Below the pieces are notes generated by a model. The model ran no database searches and had not been told where the DNA came from. It saw only the letters and a list, made by a program, of their open reading frames with translations. From positions 38,222,785 through 38,286,784 of the forward strand of contig NW_026947502.1 of NCBI RefSeq assembly GCF_034190915.1: DNA of 64,000 bases, given 5' to 3'. This document shows, in pieces, positions 45,791 through 56,640 of the stretch (positions within the stretch are counted from its first letter, which is position 1; every line of letters starts with the position of its first letter). Position numbers and translations under genes: made by a program. Source of the stretch: Cavia porcellus. Taxonomy: Eukaryota > Chordata > Mammalia > Rodentia > Caviidae.

Positions 45791-47930
45791 AAAGAAAAAA
45801 TCCTGAAGAAAACAGTTAAAGAAGAACCTTATCTCAATGTGATAAAGCCATTTATCACAACTGTACTACTATGTTAAATCAGGCAAAACTGAAAACTTTT
45901 CCTCTAAAGTCACAAATAAGACAAGGATGTACACTGTAACCACTCTTGTTTGATACAGTATTTGAAGCATTAACCAGAGCAGCCAGGCAAGGAAAAGAAG
46001 TGAAAGGGTTACACATAAGAAAGGAAAAGGTCAGGGTATGACTGTTTGCAGATGACGTGATCCTCTACATAGAAAATCCCCCAAATCCATTGAAAGTCTC
46101 CTAAATTGGTAACTAAATTCAGCAATGTAGCTGAACACAAAGCAAACAGACAAAAATCAATAGCATTCCTATATACCAATATTTAGCTGACCAAGAAAGA
46201 ACTTAGGAAAATAGTACCTTTCAAAGTAGCATCAAGAAAAGTAGAATACATAAGATTTAATTTCATCAAGGAAATGAAAGACCTTTACAATGAAAACTAC
46301 AGTACTCTTTAAAAAGGAGATCGAAGAGGAAAGTCTTTCCCTGTTCCTGGATAGGCAGAACCAATATTGTCAAAATGGCCAGACTTCCAAAACTGACACA
46401 TAGACAATGCAATTCCAATAAAAATTCCAGCAGCAATTGTCACAAAACTAGGGAAAACAATGCTAATGTTCATAAAGTCCCTATGAAGCCAAAAGAGACA
46501 GAGACTATCCAAAGCACACCTGGGCAACAATTAGCAAAGGAGGAGGCAGCACAATCTCAGATTTCAAATTATATTACAAAGCCAAAGTGATAAAAACAGC
46601 AGAGTACTGACATAAAAATGTACCTGTGAATTAATGGCACAAAATGGAGAATCAGAAACAACCCCAAGTACATTCAGACACCTGATCTTTGATAAAGAAC
46701 AAGTAAATGTTGGAGGAAAGATAGCCTCTCTAGCAATGGTTCTGAGAAAGCTGGCTATCCATATGCAAAATATTGAAGCTAGACTCATCTCTCAACATGT
46801 AATAAACCAAATCAAAATGTATCAAAGATCAAAATATTAAAACAAACACTCACTCTGCTGGAAAATAAAATAGGTAAAAGTCTTAAAGTCATAGTAATGA
46901 ATAAGAGCTTTCTTAACAGAATCCCAACTGTGCAAGAAATAACCTCAACAATCAGTTAAGGGATTTCATTAGATAAAAAGCTTCAAAGCTCAAATAAAAC
47001 AATCCACAGAGAGAAGTGAAAACTTACAGAATGGCAAGAAATTTTGCCAACTATTTCTGGGGCAGAGGACTAATTTTTAGACTATATAAAGAACTAAAAA
47101 TTCAGACCCCTCCAAAATGAAAGACCCAGTCAAAAAATATATATCTGAAATGAATAAACACTTCTCAGAAAAATAAATACAAATGGCAAATAAATACTTG
47201 AAAAATGTACAACATTTCTGGCCATTAAAGAAATGTAAATTCATTAAACCTGAGCTCCTTTTTACTCCAGAAAAAATTGTCTATCTTCAAAAAATTAAAT
47301 AATAATTTCTAGGGAGACTATAATGAAAAAGAAACCCTTCTACACTTTTGGAGAAAGGTGAACTGTTTCAATCACCGTGGCAATCAGAATGGAGATTCTT
47401 CAGAAACCTAGAAATTCTACTTGACTCAGATATTCCACTGCTGGGTATATCTGAAAGTGTTAAAAACACCGTGTTATAGTGATACATGCCTACCCATGTA
47501 CACGGCAGCACAATTCAGAAGAGGTAAAGCTTGCAGGTGGCCTATACATTCATCAGCAAATGAATGGATGGAGAAAATGTGATGTTTATGCTTCCACTCT
47601 ACTATAAGGAAGTTTACTTTTGAGTCATTTGTAGAAAAATGAATGGACCTTGAGACCATAATGTTAAGTGAAATAACTTAGACAAAGATGCTTAAATTTA
47701 TTGTGGTTTCTCTTGTATGAGAAACCCAAGATATAAATTAATTAAAGGAAAAATAAAATATAGATAATAGGAAACAAGGGAGAATAATCTTTTGCAAATG
47801 GGAAGCAGACCAAAAGGGAAGGAGGCATGGCAGGAGTGGAGTAGGAGGTGAGGATGTGAATGAAGGTGTGCCAGTCTCCCGTGATGAATACAACCATTAC
47901 ACATTGCAAAATACAGAAACAAAAGTAGAA

Positions 47931-48879
47931 ATAGAATAAGTTAAAATATGCATTAAGAACAGCAATAAACATTTTGCAAAAACACAAACAAAAATCAGAT
48001 TCCCATGATAAACATTAGAATGATTGCTAATGTAGAGAGAAAACAGGTATAGTTTATAAAATAGAAAAATAACACATAAAAGAGAAGTGCTTGCTAAGTC
48101 AGTGTTGAAAAAATTTTGAGCCCATAAACAAATTTCAAGTTGATTCAACATGAATTTCAAAGGAATAACAAAAATGAACAGAGATCTGAAAGAGTTCATA
48201 AAAATCCATTTATTACTCAGGGATTCAGTCCAAGATTTTGATTTTAAAGATGGGGAGACAGATACAATGGTCTGGTACTTTGTTAACAACAAATAATCTC
48301 TTAGTAGTGATAAATTATAAAATTTACTACTATTATCAAACATTCCAAGTATAAGTGCAAATTTGTTCTCTACTTAAAAAAAAATTCTAACTTTCAAAAA
48401 AAAAATTCTTCAGAGGAAAATTTCATTGTTCTTTTTCTCTTGTGCGAGCTTAGTTAAGAACGAGCAAGGCAATATTATTGGAACAGTGGTTTCCAGATCT
48501 GATTTTCCTGATCTCCATGAAACCTCTAATCATGTCCCAAAATTCTTAAAAGGAAATTTGATTTTTAACTCACTTTAATTGGGCAAGTAAATATGCAGTA
48601 CTTTCAAGAGAAAAGTGGTTTGTTGCATCATATTATTATGGATAGGGCAGGAGTCAAATCCTGTGTTCTCTACAACAAACTTAAACATCTTAAGTAGTGT
48701 AAAATCTTCTCACATCGTCACCTGATATATGTGTCGCTCAACTGCATAAATCCTGCACATAACTCTTCTGGGAACTACGGGCTCTGCAGCACTACAGGAG
48801 CTGAAACGAAACTGTAAAATCTAAATCTATCTAATGAACAAAGAAAAGGAAGGAAGGCAAATTGCAATTGAAAGAGTTT
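47931..48879. other. Unique AT-rich sequence
   Basis: No gene or named repeat recognised. Two short A9 and A10 runs lie near 48,376 and 48,397. Confidence 0.4.
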
Positions 48880-49231
48880 TGGCCCAGGCCGGACACTGTA
48901 GCTGGAAAAGCCTCAGCCAGAGCCAAGGAGCCCCATCTCTCCCACCCCTAGGAGTTTATCTATGGCTCTATCTTCCCCAACCCTAGGAATTTACCTATGG
49001 CGCCAAAAATATACCAATGGGCTACTTGTGCATCCCTAATGCCCCTCAGGCACCACGCCTAACCTAAACTACATATAGGCCTCCACTCCACGTGTTCCAT
49101 GGAGAGACTGCGGACCCTGCGGGGAGATGCTGCGCCCCAGGGGATTGGGGCTGTCTTTCCCCGCATTCTCAAAATAAAGGTCATTTATATTTCATACTTC
49201 TTATCTTTTCAGCTGCTGCCAGTCCCCCACA
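48880..49231 (+). mobile_element. Candidate endogenous-retrovirus solo LTR
   Basis: GC-rich block with a CATATA element (catatagg near 49,072), a poly(A) signal AATAAA at about 49,173, and a pyrimidine-rich then cccccaca right end. This is the expected LTR order (U3, TATA-like, poly(A), CA end). A TG start at 48,897 is possible, but flanking duplications do not match, so the edges are uncertain. No viral genes are present. Confidence 0.5.
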
Positions 49232-49394
49232 GTTCTATCAGCAATGAAATAAGTTATCATTACATTTTAGTGTTTCATCAAAGAAGGTAATCTCACTATC
49301 ATGGACACACCCACATACTTATTATATAGCTTAAATTAGAAAAACATGATTCTCTTTGTCCTGGGGAGAAATCTGGCTTTGTTTGTGGTCTTTT

Positions 49395-49475
49395 GTCTTT
49401 TTAGCACTCAGACTTGAAGCCAACATCTCACGCATGGTAGCTAGCAGTGCTCCCCCATTGAGCCACTCCTCTTTC
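49395..49475 (-). repeat. Diverged ID-like SINE, antisense
   Basis: tctttttagcactcagactt, then cacgcatggtagctagcagt and cccattgagccactcct follow the antisense tRNA-derived unit of the older B1-ID families. Poorly preserved. Confidence 0.55.
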
Positions 49476-49912
49476 CCTAAAGAAACATAATTCTGAAAAC
49501 ACACAACTTTTCTTAGAAGGTTTACTATTGGCTAATAGGAGCTGTGTTACATAATGAAATATATAAAAATTCAGGGCATTTGATTTCCAAATTGTTGAGG
49601 AGTATGCTCACTTGCCCAAATTTAAGGAATAGACTCTGAGACACAAAGCATGGTGAAAAGAAGACTTTAACGTGGTCTTGCCAGCTTGGGTGTCTGACAC
49701 TGAGGCACACTGGAGGCAGTTACAGCAGGTGCTTGTCTCCCAGCATGCAGGTCCTTCTGGATCCTCATTAGCTAGATTCTATAAGGCGTAGTCTTCTCAG
49801 GTGTTGCCTAAGTTTCCTTGTAAGACATTATTTTCTTTCTTCCCCACACGGGCTTATATTTCTCACTACAGATTTTCTTTGTGGTTCATCCCTCCTCCAA
49901 GGTCCCATTTGT
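49476..49912. other. Unique sequence
   Basis: No feature recognised. Confidence 0.35.
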
Positions 49913-49975
49913 TTAGGGACCTTCCAGGCAGGTGCTTATGCCACTGAGCTACATCCCCAGCCCTTAGGGACCTTC
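49913..49975 (-). mobile_element. Tailless half-ID retropseudogene with 12-bp duplication
   Basis: Only the first 39 or so bases of the ID (antisense, 49,925-49,963) are present, from GGGCTGGGGATGTAGCTC to the start of the anticodon loop. They have no 3' half and no A-rich tail. Perfect duplications ttagggaccttc lie at 49,913-49,924 and 49,964-49,975. The exact duplication shows that the short form was integrated as such and is not an eroded full-length copy. Confidence 0.88.
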
Positions 49976-50387
49976 TAAATGTGTGAACTTGGTCACATTC
50001 ACAAGCCACTAGGTTTGTCACACCTGCAGCCCACTAGGCAGTTTTAACTGTTAGAAATTTTCCACTGAGAGTTGGCTGCTTTGTCCTGACCATGGACAAG
50101 GTTAGGTTTCTACTTCTTGCATAAATGTCATCAAGGAACTTTTTGTGTTAATTTCATTACAATCATAAAAAACTTTAGCAACTGAATTACCATATCGTGT
50201 GTTTCTTGATCATCTTAACAATTCCACCATCTTCAATTCCAAATAGAGGAAGCACTAACCAAGGATGAATATCTGTCTGTAAAACAGGACCAACATGTTC
50301 TGTAGTGAGGAATAGAGCCTTGAGTTAGAGAGACAGGAGGATGCAGTGAACTTCCTTCACCCATCCAGACCTGGGTCATGGGGCTCA
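49976..50387. other. Unique sequence
   Basis: No feature recognised. Confidence 0.35.
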
Positions 50388-50795
50388 CTTTTATGGTTTT
50401 GATCTGGAATGTCCCCCAAAACTCTCATGTGCTCCAAGGCAGGGCTTTGGGGCTTTGGGGAGGTGACTGGATCATAGGCACTGTACTCATTAGTGGATTT
50501 ACGCACTGATGGGGTGGGTGTAGCCTGGAGGGTTGTATCTCCCTACCCAGCTCCGCCTTTCTCGCCCTACTTCCCACACCACCATGTGATCAGCTCTTTT
50601 CCACTAGACTTTTACACCATGCTGTTTCATAGCAGAGGGCACAACCCTAGACCAAGACTTCTGAAAGTGAACAACAACAACAACAACAACAAAAAACAAA
50701 AAAACCCCCGACATCATTTAAACTGTGGGTGTTTGATATTTTGTCCCAGAAATAAGGAAGTGCCTACAGTACTGCTCACTAACTGATAAGAACTC
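50388..50795 (+). mobile_element. MaLR solo LTR with (CAA)n insertion
   Basis: Starts near tatggttttgatctggaatg and continues gtcccccaaaactctcatgt, ggtgactggatcataggcac and ccatgtgatcagctctt, the MLT1/MST LTR order. A (CAA)n tract at about 50,671-50,690 lies inside. No internal region and no clear duplication. Confidence 0.7.
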
Positions 50796-51499
50796 ATCAC
50801 GGAAGCCCTAAGGATTATGGACCTATTGTTTCTGCTTACTTCTTGATATAGTGTCCTGTTAAATTTCTCATACATATATTGTAGGAGATAACTGTAGGAG
50901 ATAACCCCCCTTGAATGCAAACAATTGCTTCAGCATTAGTCAAACCAAACCTTGTTTCCAAGTACTGGTATGTACAGAGCTGGTTATGCTATTTTCTTTT
51001 CCCTTTAATTGGCTCTAAGTAATGCAAATAGGCTAGCTAAGGTATTTACATGCAGCTCTTGAAGCCAGCCAACAGTTTCCTGTTTCCTCACACCCTGTTT
51101 CCTGTAAACAGTTGAGCACAGCAGGAATGCAGAGCCACACAGCTCCAGGAATGTCTACAGGGTTTAGCCACAAGTTAAGAGACTATTACTTTCCAGAGCA
51201 CAAAAATTTACATATCAGAAAGTAAAGTAACAGCCCGCTAAATCACTCAAATGCTACCTCAATGAAGTTATGCAGATTGGTCTTTCTACATACCCTTCTC
51301 CCTGCATATTGCAGAGGTGCTTGTCTCTGCCTGGCCAGCTCAGCTCACACTGCTTGGGTAATTCCCTGCCAGTCTCACTGGCACTCACCCTCAAGTCACT
51401 CCCTTCTTCAAGAGAGAATAAATTCTGGGTGAGGCCTTGGGTCAGGGCCTTTGTTCATACCTCATGTATCATGAGTAGAGAAAAAGTGTAAATTGAGAG
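50796..51499. other. Unique sequence
   Basis: A short repeated word (gtaggagataac twice near 50,880-50,904) is the only structure noticed. No gene. Confidence 0.4.
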
Positions 51500-52050
51500 A
51501 TGTTTTGGGGCATCCTCCATTATGCCAGGGTTTTTGATACTTCAAGCTTTCTCTGAGTATCTCCTTAAATCCATTCCCCTATTGTCACCCCATTTACCTG
51601 GATGGTTGCCACTTCCTACTTCCCTGAAATGTCTTGATGACTCACTATTCTGCCTCCTTCTTTTACTACAGGCCTGGGCAGCGCTTACTGGTTTATCTGT
51701 GTATATGTATTGTACTAGTACACTGCTTGTTTTGTTTGTGTGACTCTTGAACTCAAGATCCCTGCCTTTTTTTTTTTTTGTCTTTTTCCTTTTTATCGGT
51801 ACCAGGGATCGAACTCACGACTGAGCTAAATCCCCAGCCCCAACAGATTGATGCACACTATACTTTTTTTTTTTTTTTTTTTTTTTGTCTTTTTGCTTTT
51901 TATCAGTACCGGGGATCGAACTCATGACTGCCTGCTTGCAAGGCAGGCGCTTATGCCCCTGAGCTAAATCCCCAGCCCGATCCCTGCCTTTTGCTACTGA
52001 ATCCCAGAGCTGAGCGTACTACCAGCACATGGAATGGTGAGTAAATAAGA
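51500..52050 (+). repeat. L2 LINE 3' fragment, split by ID composite
   Basis: ttgatacttcaagctttctc, gttgccacttcctacttcc, cttgaactcaagatccctgc and, after the SINE pair, accagcacatggaatggtg resemble the L2 3' end. Diverged, edges approximate. Confidence 0.45.
51757..51992 (-). mobile_element. Composite of two ID SINEs inside one 14-bp duplication
   Basis: Two antisense ID copies lie head to tail (51,771-51,840 and 51,864-51,978), separated by about 22 bp of non-ID DNA (51,841-51,862). One perfect duplication, gatccctgcctttt, encloses both (51,757-51,770 and 51,979-51,992). The left copy lacks the anticodon-arm segment: it jumps from aactcacgactg straight to agctaaatcccc. The right copy is full length with a T23 tail. 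Confidence 0.9.
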
Positions 52051-52814
52051 TAGATTGATGTGGCTTTAGCACTAGGGTTCATTTGTGGTGGCCAGAATAG
52101 TGACACAGTTAACAGAAAGCTGAAGAAAGTTACAGATTGCTCTTTTTTTCTTTTAAAGGTCAATCGTATTTTAAAGAAAATTATTGTTTTCCAAGTGCAA
52201 AGGACCTTTGAAGGTAATTAACTAAACACACAATTGCACTGGAAACAGAAATGTCAACCAAGATCTAATTTACTAATTGGGTCTATAACTCTTTTAAAAT
52301 CTATTTCTGGTTCCTATATAATTCTCAACTTTTGAATTTCCATTCTCTGTTCTTTTTGCATATGTGAACCATCTTTTACTTTACAAATCCTGAGTTTAAA
52401 TATTTACCTAATTATTTTCTGGAGGTGAATTTTTCATTACAGTTTTGATCAGAACTAGATCACCTTCTTTGTCATATAATTTGGGGAAATCTGTAAAATG
52501 CAATTCAGGAATGGACACTGAATTGACAATTGCTGTATGAGCAGGACCATTCATTTGAAGGTATTAGCTAAATGTTAGTAACAACATAGTCTAGAGCAGT
52601 CTAAGTAGGGAAGACATTTTTATATGGATTGAATTAAAGGCCATTTTGAAATTTTGATGCATGTGCCCATCACTGACATAGATAAAACCCTACAATCCTA
52701 CTATCATCACTACTGCTACTGCCTTATTCCACAATGACTATTATACTCACACGCTTCACCGTTATCCAAATTATATCACAGTGGGGTGTAAATTTAATAA
52801 GCATTGATTTGCTT
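52051..52814. other. Unique AT-rich sequence
   Basis: No gene or named repeat recognised. Confidence 0.4.
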
Positions 52815-53064
52815 GTTCAACAAAGATTCATTCAGTGCCTACTTTATCTCAGTGATCTTTTAGATATGACAATCCAGACATGAATAAGGCAGAATCTCTG
52901 GGCTACATTTACATTCTTTACAAGAGATAGATAAGAGAGAGATAGGAGATAGATAAGTAAACAACACAAGAAAGTAAGGTGATTTTCAATAGTGGTAACT
53001 GCTATGAAGGTAAATAAAACAGGTTAAGGAGGTTAACTATAAGCTGATAGGGAATTGGAAAAGA
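52815..53064 (-). repeat. L2 LINE, antisense, left part
   Basis: ttgttcaacaaagattcatt, agtgcctactttatctcagtg and gataagtaaacaacacaag match the reverse complement of the L2 3' end. Continues at 53,503 beyond the LTR insertion. Confidence 0.65.
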
Positions 53065-53502
53065 AAATTATTATCAAATCTATTGCTGCTATAACAAATT
53101 ACCTTATAGGTAGTACTTGGTGTTTTAAAACAACACAATTTCTTATTGTACTGTTCTGAGGTTAAAAGTTCAAAATGGGTTTTACTGGGCCAAAATAAAA
53201 ATGTTGCCAGGGCTATCTTCTTTTTGGAGATTCCAGGGTAGAAATTATTACTTTGTTTTTTCTAACTTCTGGAAGTTGTCTAAATTTCTTGGCTCGTGAT
53301 CCCTGTCTGAGTCTTCAAAGCCAGTGGCCTGGCATCCTGAAATCTCTCACTGACTTTTAGTCTCTCACTAGGACATCTGGGATTAATCAACCTACCCATA
53401 TGATACAGGATAATCTTCCCACCTCGAAGTTCTTATCTTATTCACTGGAAGGGCTCTTTTACCATGTAAGCAAACATATTAAAAATTTTGGGGGATAAGC
53501 AT
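53065..53502 (-). mobile_element. MLT1-type LTR inserted in L2, antisense
   Basis: ctattgctgctataacaaat, ttttaaaacaacacaattt, gttctgaggttaaaagttc, tttcttggctcgtgatccc, ggataatcttcccacctc and aacatattaaaaattttggg form a nearly complete antisense MLT1 LTR. No internal region. Confidence 0.75.
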
Positions 53503-53790
53503 GTATACAGAGCCACTATTTTTGTCTTCTGCAAGGTGGTCAGAGAAAACCTCTTCAGAGATGTGGCTTTACAGCAGATCCTGGAGTAACCTGAGTGAGC
53601 TGGAGACGACCTCATGGAAGGCTTTCTCAGGAATGAGGCTTTGGTCCAGATGGAAACACCAAGGGCGAGTGCTGCCCTTTAAGACCAGGCCAGGTGCTGG
53701 GATGGGCAGACACTGAAGACCTAAAAGAAAGCTGAAGCTGGATATGGGGTCTTTCTAGATTGTTCCCAAAAGCAATTAGGTATTTTTCTC
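53503..53790 (-). repeat. L2 LINE, antisense, right part
   Basis: ggtggtcagagaaaacctct and ggatcctgga-type words (cagatcctggagtaacctga), plus acctcatggaaggctttctc, resume the antisense L2 after the LTR. This matches the L2 segment whose sense form is gaggccttccctgacc. Confidence 0.55.
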
Positions 53791-53907
53791 TGAGGGAAAC
53801 AGGAAGCTTTCTGGAAGGTTCTTAGCAGGGATAGACATGTTCTCATATTTCCAGAAATCGATTAAATTGTTATTTCCTGTCTTTACAGAAAGTTTAGAAG
53901 CAAACAG

Positions 53908-54000
53908 TGCCAGGGATTTAGCTCAGCAGCATAAGAGCCTGCCTGGCAAGCTTGAAGTCATGAGTTCAATTCCGGGTATGAAAAAAAAAAAAAAAAAAAG
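53908..54000 (+). mobile_element. ID SINE, diverged, A-tailed
   Basis: tgccagggatttagctcagc, gcctgcctggcaagcttga and gagttcaattccgggtatg are followed by A19. The terminal GGTACCGATAAAAA is altered to GGTATGAAAAA. A short gcaaaca flanks both sides, possibly an eroded duplication. Confidence 0.85.
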
Positions 54001-55889
54001 GCAAACAAAGCTGCTTTCCGCCTCATTGGTAAAGAAGTCCTCGAAGACAGTGATGGAGTCAAATCAGAACAGAAGGGACATGATGTCATAGGTGCCCACT
54101 TTCCTTCTTTGAAGGATCAAATCCTGTGTTAAGGATGAGACTGGTCATGGAGGCTGTCATGTGAGAGTCAAGGGTGATGACTTCTTAATGGGCACTTTAC
54201 TACAGAGCTGTGATGATGCTGGGTCATCTTCCTTAATTGGATTCCCGCTTGGATAAAGGACAAAAATGATTTCTAAGTGTTGGGAACCTGCACATTATGA
54301 TTGAGGCTTGAAAGTCATTATAGTCTCTAAATAGTTAGAATTATTACTATCATTAAAAGTCAGTGTCATTCTGGTCTGCCCCCTAAGATACAAAGGACAT
54401 TTGATAACGCAGAAATGTCTTTTGTAATAGTGTTTATAATGTGATTTTACCTGGAAATTAAATTGATTTGCCATCATTTTCTTGTCACAGAACCATACCA
54501 GTTGCTGTTTCATCATCATGCTTACATATAGAGATTTTTATATTCAGTATTTCTAAGATTTGGCTGGCATTAACATTAAGCTGACCAGTCTGGTACTATA
54601 AGCATCATTTTAATTTTCAATTATAATGGATTTCAGGAAAATGGTATTTGTAAGAATATAACATACTTACTACCTTCAGAGACTATGTAGTAATTATTTA
54701 AAAATCAAGATACTTTTCTTTTTCTTTTCAAAGCTCTTTCTTTTTTAAAAAAATATAAAGTCAGCAACTTAAGACCAAAGACAATAAAATGCACAGTTTT
54801 GCAGCTGCTCTCTCTATTTATAGGATCTGGGGCTACAGCTTACCCTACAGTGCTATTTGGAAAAGAAAAAGCCCTCCCTGGGAATGTGCAAAAGACAGTC
54901 AGACAAAAGCACATGGACTAAATGCTGTGTTCACAGTAAGACTTCATAAAGGTAGTACATCAATCAAGGCTTGAGAGGAGCAGGGAGAGAGGGATGCGTT
55001 TGTCTTGGCAAGTCCTTGTTATTACAGCAGAAGGCTCTGGACCAACGTGGACCGTAACCGTGCCTCCCCAAATAGCCAAAGTCATGGAAAAGGTGTAATT
55101 GCTATAATAGTAAATAAGTGGCCTAGAGATGTCTGTGTTATATCATAGGAGTTTTACAAACAGTTATAACATTAAACAGATCATTAAAAATCAGCTGAAA
55201 ATAATAGAAAAAATATGAGCAGACAAATGGAAAACTGGTTTTCTATGACCTTTCCTTTTAATTCTGCCACGCATGCAGTGCAGTACATTGTTTAGGAAAC
55301 AGTCTCCTGGCAATTGAAAAGCCTTTGGAGGCTTGGCCATTGGATTTTAATTGAGAGTTTCAATTATGATAAAGCCAATCATTTTTCTTCCTCAGATTAC
55401 AGGCATTTGAAAGAAGATGTTAATCTTGAAGTTTTTGACAGTAAAGATTTGCTACACTACACAGTGGAAGCCAAAAAGGAGAAAAGGGGGAAAGAAGAAA
55501 AAAGATGGTGAGAAATAGAGAAACAGAAGAAAATAGCTGAATGCAGAGGCATCATGTGACCACCAAGATTGGCTCCCGTCCCCCAAAGTTTCTGACTTTG
55601 ACTTTGTTTGATGCCGAGTTGCACTCGCTTTTCTACATGTGTGTGGTCAGGTTTCGCCACCGAAGTACACCGCCACTCTCTCTGTACATTTGAAGGAGAA
55701 TTAAGGCGGGCCACACTGTCATCATTCACAGAAAGAGCTGCAGCATGCATGGAAAGAGTTAAGAATTCTGCTCTCTCAATAGTTTGATGCTTTTTGGTAT
55801 TCAAGAATATTAAAAACTATCTTGACTTAATTCTAACACTTGGGAAAGACTGACAAGCACATTCTAGTATTACTGAAAAAGATTTTAAA
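54001..55889. other. Unique AT-rich sequence
   Basis: Nearly 1.9 kb without a recognised gene or repeat. A minus-strand frame of 115 codons (55,457-55,804) has no domain. Confidence 0.45.
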
Positions 55890-55892
55890 AGA

Positions 55893-56219
55893 GGGGTTGG
55901 TAAATCCTTTCTGAAAGGGGCCTGATAGAAAATATTTCTAGCTTTGTGGGCTATTCCATCTCTTACACGGTTTCCCAACTTTGCCCATGAAAGCAGCCAT
56001 TGAAAATATATACATGAGTGAGTGTACTTATGAGCTAAAAAGCAGTTCTTACCAACAATAAAAGTTACATTTCATATGACTTTCATGTATCATGAAATAG
56101 TTTTGTTTGGCTTATTTTTTCCAGCAAATTAAGTTATAAAATGATGCTTATCTTTGAGGCTATACAAAAACAGGGAGTGAATTAGAATGATTGATGGGGC
56201 ATAGTTTGCTGACCTGCAC
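55893..56219 (+). mobile_element. Non-autonomous hAT-type DNA transposon (MER class)
   Basis: ggggttggtaaatcctttct, aaggggcctgatagaaaata, ctagctttgtgggctattc, gaaagcagccattgaaaa and catagtttgctgacctg follow a hAT-Charlie MER element from end to end. The ends are imperfect inverted repeats (ggttggtaaat and, reversed, ggtcagcaaac). Confidence 0.75.
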
Positions 56220-56257
56220 AATATAACGTGAGATTTACATTAACAATAATATGACAA

Positions 56258-56440
56258 TAATTGTAGGCATTTGTAGCATGTTTAAAATGTGCCAGAGTCC
56301 TAAACACTACATGTTCCATAGCAATTAGGTCCTCAGGACAGCCCCATCAGGAAGATACTATTTCCTTCAGTATACAAAGAGAAGGTGAAAACAAAGCGAC
56401 TTCAAGTAACAGAACTACTGTACACAGTGATGTGGATTAC
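56258..56440 (+). repeat. MIR SINE
   Basis: tttaaaatgtgccagagtcc, ttaggtcctcaggacagccc and tcagtatacaaagagaagg follow the MIR order in sense (gtgccaggcac, aatcctcacaacaacc, attttacagatgagg). Confidence 0.7.
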
Positions 56441-56555
56441 AGAAGGCATATGGGTGCCAAGGCTAAAACGAGGATCATAAACAAAAATTTCAGATTTTGG
56501 GGGGCTTTGTCTGTCCAAAGACACAACTGCTTCTAATTTTTGCTGAGGTCCTAAG

Positions 56556-56640
56556 AGCTAGACATTTAACTTGTCCAAGGCCACAGAGTACAAAACTGAA
56601 CACAAGACTTTCAATCCAAAGCCTCTGCTATGGTGCTGAG
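56556..56640 (+). repeat. MIR SINE 3' part
   Basis: agacatttaacttgtccaag, gccacagagtacaaaactg and caatccaaagcctctgctat match the 3' half of MIR (ttaagtaacttgcccaagg, tcacacagc). It may be the displaced end of the copy at 56.3 kb or a separate copy. Confidence 0.65.

Larger units (their letters stand above)
43080..47930 (+). mobile_element. Long decayed LINE-1, ORF1/ORF2 remnants
   Basis: About 4.8 kb of plus-strand L1. The early part (caacaaaactttaaaggcc, then gagtgaaatatttcaag) matches the L1 segment before ORF2. The ORF2 start region is recognisable near 43,640 (caatgtaaatggtttcatc). In the reverse transcriptase, KKSPGPDGFTTELS (44,941-44,982) is followed at once by a stop, IALIPKPDSTNIENYRQ lies at about 45,080-45,130, and the catalytic LFADDVILYIENP lies at 46,042-46,080. 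The C-terminal end is read from gaatggaccttgagacca (47,640). Many stops and frameshifts make it inactive. It carries an A31 run and an apparent insertion at about 45,360-45,790. Family L1M-like by divergence, a guess. Confidence 0.92.

Noticed and set aside
46042..46840. Short open frames in the L1
   Set aside because: They are fragments of decayed ORF2, reported as part of the LINE and not as genes.
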